The notes under the pieces are model-generated. The model had not been told where the DNA came from. It did not search any database and saw only the letters and a program-made list of their open reading frames with translations. Position numbers and translations under genes: made by a program. Positions 48,911-52,325 of a DNA stretch of 52,325 nucleotides are shown piece after piece (the first letter of the stretch is position 1; every line of letters starts with the position of its first letter). Source of the DNA: JBBTCJ01 sp038043285 (GTDB lineage Bacteria > Planctomycetota > Phycisphaerae > UBA1845); NCBI GenBank assembly GCA_038043285.1, contig JBBTCJ010000056.1:1-52325 (forward strand), given 5' to 3'.

Positions 48911-49624
48911 ATGACCATTCACGGGACTGTTGACCGAAACAAGGCGACCTGGATTTGTGCGGCGGGGGTGTTGCTGGTGCTTCTGGGGAGCGCTCGGGCG
49001 GAAGCCGGATTTGTATTGTTCAATCCGAATCCCGCGACGACGGATGCGTCGGGAACCGTCGCCGTGGGCGTGACGATCCAGGCCGCGGAAATCGGAACCT
49101 TTGACGTGTTCGACTTGGCCCTCCAGTCTCGAGATCCGGCCCTGCGCCTCGTGGACTTCCGACCGTCGCAGGAATGGCTCGATCTGGTTTGGGGAGCGAC
49201 GCCGTTTCCGATCATGCCTGTTCCGGTTGGAGTGGTTGGCGGCGTCCTGCTTACCGACGTGGCGTCGCTGTATCTTGGCGACCTCGTCATCGACGCAACT
49301 GGTGCGCCGGTCGAAGAGTACTTCGTTGATGTGTTGAATGGGAGCTACTTGGCCCACGGATTTTTCTTTGGGGATATGATGGGTGAACTGCTTTTCGGAT
49401 CACCGCTGGTAGTGAACGTTCCTGAGCCTTCGCCGGCCTTCCTCATGCTCGTTTGCCTTTTGTGGGCATTGCCCACCAAACGGCCTCCGCTCTCAGACGG
49501 TCGCGGCTCTGACAAGAGGCGCCGACGGCTCACTTCGGCGCGACGCGGACCAGGCGGTAGGGCGAGAACAGGAGCTGCGAGTACGAATCGCCATCGAGGA
49601 GGAACGGTTCGGCCCGGCGATTGA
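48911..49624 (+). CDS. PEP-CTERM protein with a repeat-derived C-terminal extension
   Basis: A 237-residue exported protein. Signal peptide about residues 1-32; GGGAAGGGAA precedes the ATG. The N-terminal FVLFNPNPATTD and VGVTIQAAEIGTFDVFDLAL match 45829. The PEP-CTERM motif VPEPSPAFLMLVCLLW sits at about 170-185 and the basic end PTKR at 188-191, where such proteins normally stop. Instead the frame continues about 46 residues through a REP-like repeat (LSDGRGSDKRR) into Arg-rich sequence, overlapping the convergent glycosyltransferase gene by 95 bases. Loss of the original stop by repeat insertion is likely. Whether the signal still works is unclear. Confidence 0.75.
   Translation: MTIHGTVDRNKATWICAAGVLLVLLGSARAEAGFVLFNPNPATTDASGTVAVGVTIQAAEIGTFDVFDLALQSRDPALRLVDFRPSQEWLDLVWGATPFPIMPVPVGVVGGVLLTDVASLYLGDLVIDATGAPVEEYFVDVLNGSYLAHGFFFGDMMGELLFGSPLVVNVPEPSPAFLMLVCLLWALPTKRPPLSDGRGSDKRRRRLTSARRGPGGRARTGAASTNRHRGGTVRPGD
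49485..49512. repeat. REP-like repeat inside the PEP-CTERM C-terminus
   Basis: CCGCTCTCAGACGGTCGCGG, a variant of the family core, here translated as L-S-D-G-R-G-S-D. It begins right after the basic end of the PEP-CTERM anchor. Confidence 0.8.
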
Positions 49625-51266
49625 CGCGGCGAAGAATCTCAAACGGATCCGCCCAGAGAACGACGAGGTACATGCTTCGGGGGTCGTCGAACAGTTCGGG
49701 GTTTTGCGGCGTAGCTCCATCGGGCAATAGTCGCAATTCGTGGATGGGGTAGTCCCTTACGGGGTAGTACTCAAACGAGAGCCGCTCGGCGTCGGCCCAG
49801 TCGGGATGAGTCCGCAAATCGACGGTGAGCACGATCAAGTCCTGCGCCGGGTCAACGTGTTCGGCCAAGTACTGCGACAGTTCGCGGAAGCCCGGCTCGA
49901 CGACGGTTCGTTCGGCCGCCCAGCGGTAGGCGCCGTAGGGGGCAAACGCGACCGCGAGGAGGACCGGAAGCCGTGGGTCGATGCGTCCGAACACGATCAA
50001 CGGGAGGACGATTGCGGGGATGCCGGCGGAAAGCGCGTAGCGATTCACCATCGCGGGGTGCAGGCACCACGAGATCACCAGAAGGACAAACCAGCTTCCC
50101 GCGATCCACGCGAAGAGGAGTCCGACGACGTCGGATCGGCCGTCATAAATGGATGCCCACCGGTCGGTGCGCGCCGGGGGCATCGGGCGTCGGGCGGCAT
50201 CCGCCCATGCGGCTTGCTGCGTCGTCGCGCGGGCCGATCCTGGACACTTCGCGTCAAAGGGAGCAGCCGCAGGATCGGAGGTGACGACTCGCGGCGTTTT
50301 GAGCGCGGCCGTGAGCCATAGGGCTGCGGCAGGGACGAGCACGAGCAACAGCCACAGCGGGCCGAAGGTGATGTCCTCGAGCACCTGCAACGCTCCGCTC
50401 CAGGTGGCCGGCTGGATCCAGTCCAAGCCCTGAAAAGTCGACGTCCGAGTCGAGAGGAAATGCGCGACGATCGGGAGGCAGAGCAGTCCCGCCGACGCGA
50501 GGGGAATCAAGGGGGCGAGGGTCCGCGGAATCCGTTGACGGTCGTCGCGGGCGAGCATCCACCAGGCGAGTTGGGCCGCGATCACCAGAACCATCAGGTA
50601 GTGGGCGTGAAGCGACAGCGCCGTGACGACGGCATACGCGGCGCCGACGCGCATCGTGGGTCGATGAACCAATCGTCGCCAAAGGGTTACCGAGACAATG
50701 CTCCCGAGGACCAGCAGGCTGTAGGGACGGGCCTCCTGACTGTACGCGATTTGCAGGGGCTGCAACGCCAGCAGGGTGATCGCGGCGAGGGCGGAGGTTT
50801 TGGTGCCATGACATGTCACCAACCACCCGGCAGCAGCGACGGCGAGCGTTCCGGCGATCATCGCGGGGAGGCGCAGCTCCCACTCGGGCGGGTGGGCATC
50901 GTCGGTGAGGGCGCGAAGGGCGAACTGATAAAGCGGCGGCTTGGTCAGTTCCGGTCCCCAGCGAAGGCTTGCTGCAGCGGGCATGCGCGAGACGCGCCAA
51001 GTGCAGAACTCGTCGGCCCACAGCGATCGTCCGCCGAGTCCGTCGGCGCGGAAGTAGACGGCCACCGTGAGGACGGCAAGGACGAGGAGCGGCACGGCCC
51101 AGGGTCGATGACCGGACGGCCTCGCGGGGGCAATACCGGGAGCTGCGCTTGTCGGGTTTTGAGGGGCCACGTGGACGGGAGTGTACCGTGTATTGGTCGA
51201 TTGGTACGGTTCGGCGTGAGTTGGCGGCCTGAAAGAGCTGTTTTGCGTTATTATTGTTCTGGACAC
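49530..51266 (-). CDS. GT39-like polytopic membrane glycosyltransferase
   Basis: A 578-residue membrane protein with about ten helices. The first loop holds GRSLWADEFCTWRVSRM, with the acidic pair expected of GT-C enzymes (D-E), and KPPLYQFAL, then the helix-end motif YSQEARPYSLLVLG common in GT39-like proteins. The N-terminus (about 55 residues, Pro/Ser/Thr-rich) is not conserved, so the true start may be later than the GTG at 51266. The C-terminal soluble part (about 440-578) is periplasmic. The 3' end overlaps the PEP-CTERM reading frame. Substrate unknown. Confidence 0.78.
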   Translation of the reverse strand: MSRTIITQNSSFRPPTHAEPYQSTNTRYTPVHVAPQNPTSAAPGIAPARPSGHRPWAVPLLVLAVLTVAVYFRADGLGGRSLWADEFCTWRVSRMPAAASLRWGPELTKPPLYQFALRALTDDAHPPEWELRLPAMIAGTLAVAAAGWLVTCHGTKTSALAAITLLALQPLQIAYSQEARPYSLLVLGSIVSVTLWRRLVHRPTMRVGAAYAVVTALSLHAHYLMVLVIAAQLAWWMLARDDRQRIPRTLAPLIPLASAGLLCLPIVAHFLSTRTSTFQGLDWIQPATWSGALQVLEDITFGPLWLLLVLVPAAALWLTAALKTPRVVTSDPAAAPFDAKCPGSARATTQQAAWADAARRPMPPARTDRWASIYDGRSDVVGLLFAWIAGSWFVLLVISWCLHPAMVNRYALSAGIPAIVLPLIVFGRIDPRLPVLLAVAFAPYGAYRWAAERTVVEPGFRELSQYLAEHVDPAQDLIVLTVDLRTHPDWADAERLSFEYYPVRDYPIHELRLLPDGATPQNPELFDDPRSMYLVVLWADPFEILRRVNRRAEPFLLDGDSYSQLLFSPYRLVRVAPK

Positions 51267-51301
51267 TTTATTTTTGTCCTGAAAATCGTGTTTTCAGGTG
51301 G

Positions 51302-51329
51302 TTGACAGGCTTTGTGGAACGCCTATGAT
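51302..51329 (+). promoter_or_regulatory. Sigma-70-type rRNA operon promoter
   Basis: TTGACA at 51302-51307 and TATGAT at 51324-51329 with a 16-base spacer, a near-consensus pair. It lies about 280 bases upstream of 16S, a normal rRNA leader distance. A CGCCCC/GGGGCG hairpin follows in the leader at about 51339-51356. Confidence 0.85.
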
Positions 51330-51360
51330 GCTCCGTTCGCCCCTCAGATTGGGGCGACGA

Positions 51361-51371
51361 GTTCTTTGACA
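51361..51371 (+). promoter_or_regulatory. boxA-like antitermination site in the rRNA leader
   Basis: GTTCTTTGACA resembles the boxA consensus TGCTCTTTAACA used by Nus factors for rRNA antitermination. Its place between promoter and 16S supports the call; the match is imperfect. Confidence 0.6.
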
Positions 51372-51612
51372 AGTGAACGGGTTTGTCGTCGTGGGAATGC
51401 GAGGCGGTTGGCGGCCGCGTCTGATTTCGGTCGTCGCCCGCATGATCGGCCCGCAGAGGTGTCAAGCCTTGACGCTGAGCGGGTTTGGTATCGCCGGTTC
51501 TACCAGGAGCCGGCGGCTAACATTCTTAAAGACGTGAGAGTGTAAGCCACAATAAAATGGTCGATTCTGACCGTTCGTGCCGGAGACGGCACGGGCGATA
51601 GGAGCGAACATC

Positions 51613-52325
<713 letters not shown>

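Overview
The window comes from a high-GC bacterium of the phylum Planctomycetota. The best evidence is the 5' part of a 16S rRNA gene at the right end (51613 to the edge). At 51969-51986 it carries the planctomycete form of the bacterial 338 region instead of the usual ACTCCTACGGGAGGC. PEP-CTERM proteins, dockerin-like secreted proteins, tandem PQQ-like propellers, an McsA/McsB pair and many dispersed palindromic repeats fit this assignment. The class is not fixed by what is visible; Phycisphaerae-like lineages are a guess.

Layout. 1-770: a REP-associated transposase (RAYT) bounded by inverted copies of a REP-like repeat, followed by a four-copy 41-bp array. 741-3928 (minus): seryl-tRNA synthetase, a PlsC-type acyltransferase and a sulfotransferase. 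4231-10277 (plus): a small HTH protein, two polytopic glycosyltransferases, a methyltransferase and a fatty acid desaturase, probably serving surface lipid or glycan synthesis. 10320-16267: transaldolase, a membrane zinc protease, an EndoIII/MagIII-like glycosylase, McsA-McsB, a PTPS-family enzyme and an inositol-monophosphatase-family enzyme. 16362-19997: a DUF58 / BatA-VWA pair and a small membrane protein. 20304-26322: a translationally coupled run of radical SAM protein, chorismate-lyase-like protein, flavoprotein, DUF3311 protein, sodium:solute symporter, hotdog thioesterase and a membrane protein. 26352-31654: four PQQ-like beta-propeller genes. 32364-37909 (minus): two chemoreceptors and CheW. 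38227-39768: an ABC1/UbiB-type kinase. 40181-43946: a small lipoprotein, an alginate-export-type porin and an octaheme HAO-family cytochrome c. 44465-49624: two dockerin-tailed secreted proteins alternating with two small PEP-CTERM proteins, with a lone response regulator between. 49530-51266 (minus): a GT39-like enzyme. 51302 onward: rRNA promoter, boxA and 16S.

Two themes stand out. First, REP-like repeats related to the RAYT termini recur throughout the window and have entered gene ends: they supply the serS stop codon, sit in the desaturase N-terminus and extend a PEP-CTERM protein past its anchor. Second, the 44-50 kb block looks like a surface system in which calcium-binding dockerin-like tails could dock on beta-sandwich domains carried by PEP-CTERM anchored partners. 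That pairing is a hypothesis.

All product names come from reading motifs in the translated sequence. No database search was possible.
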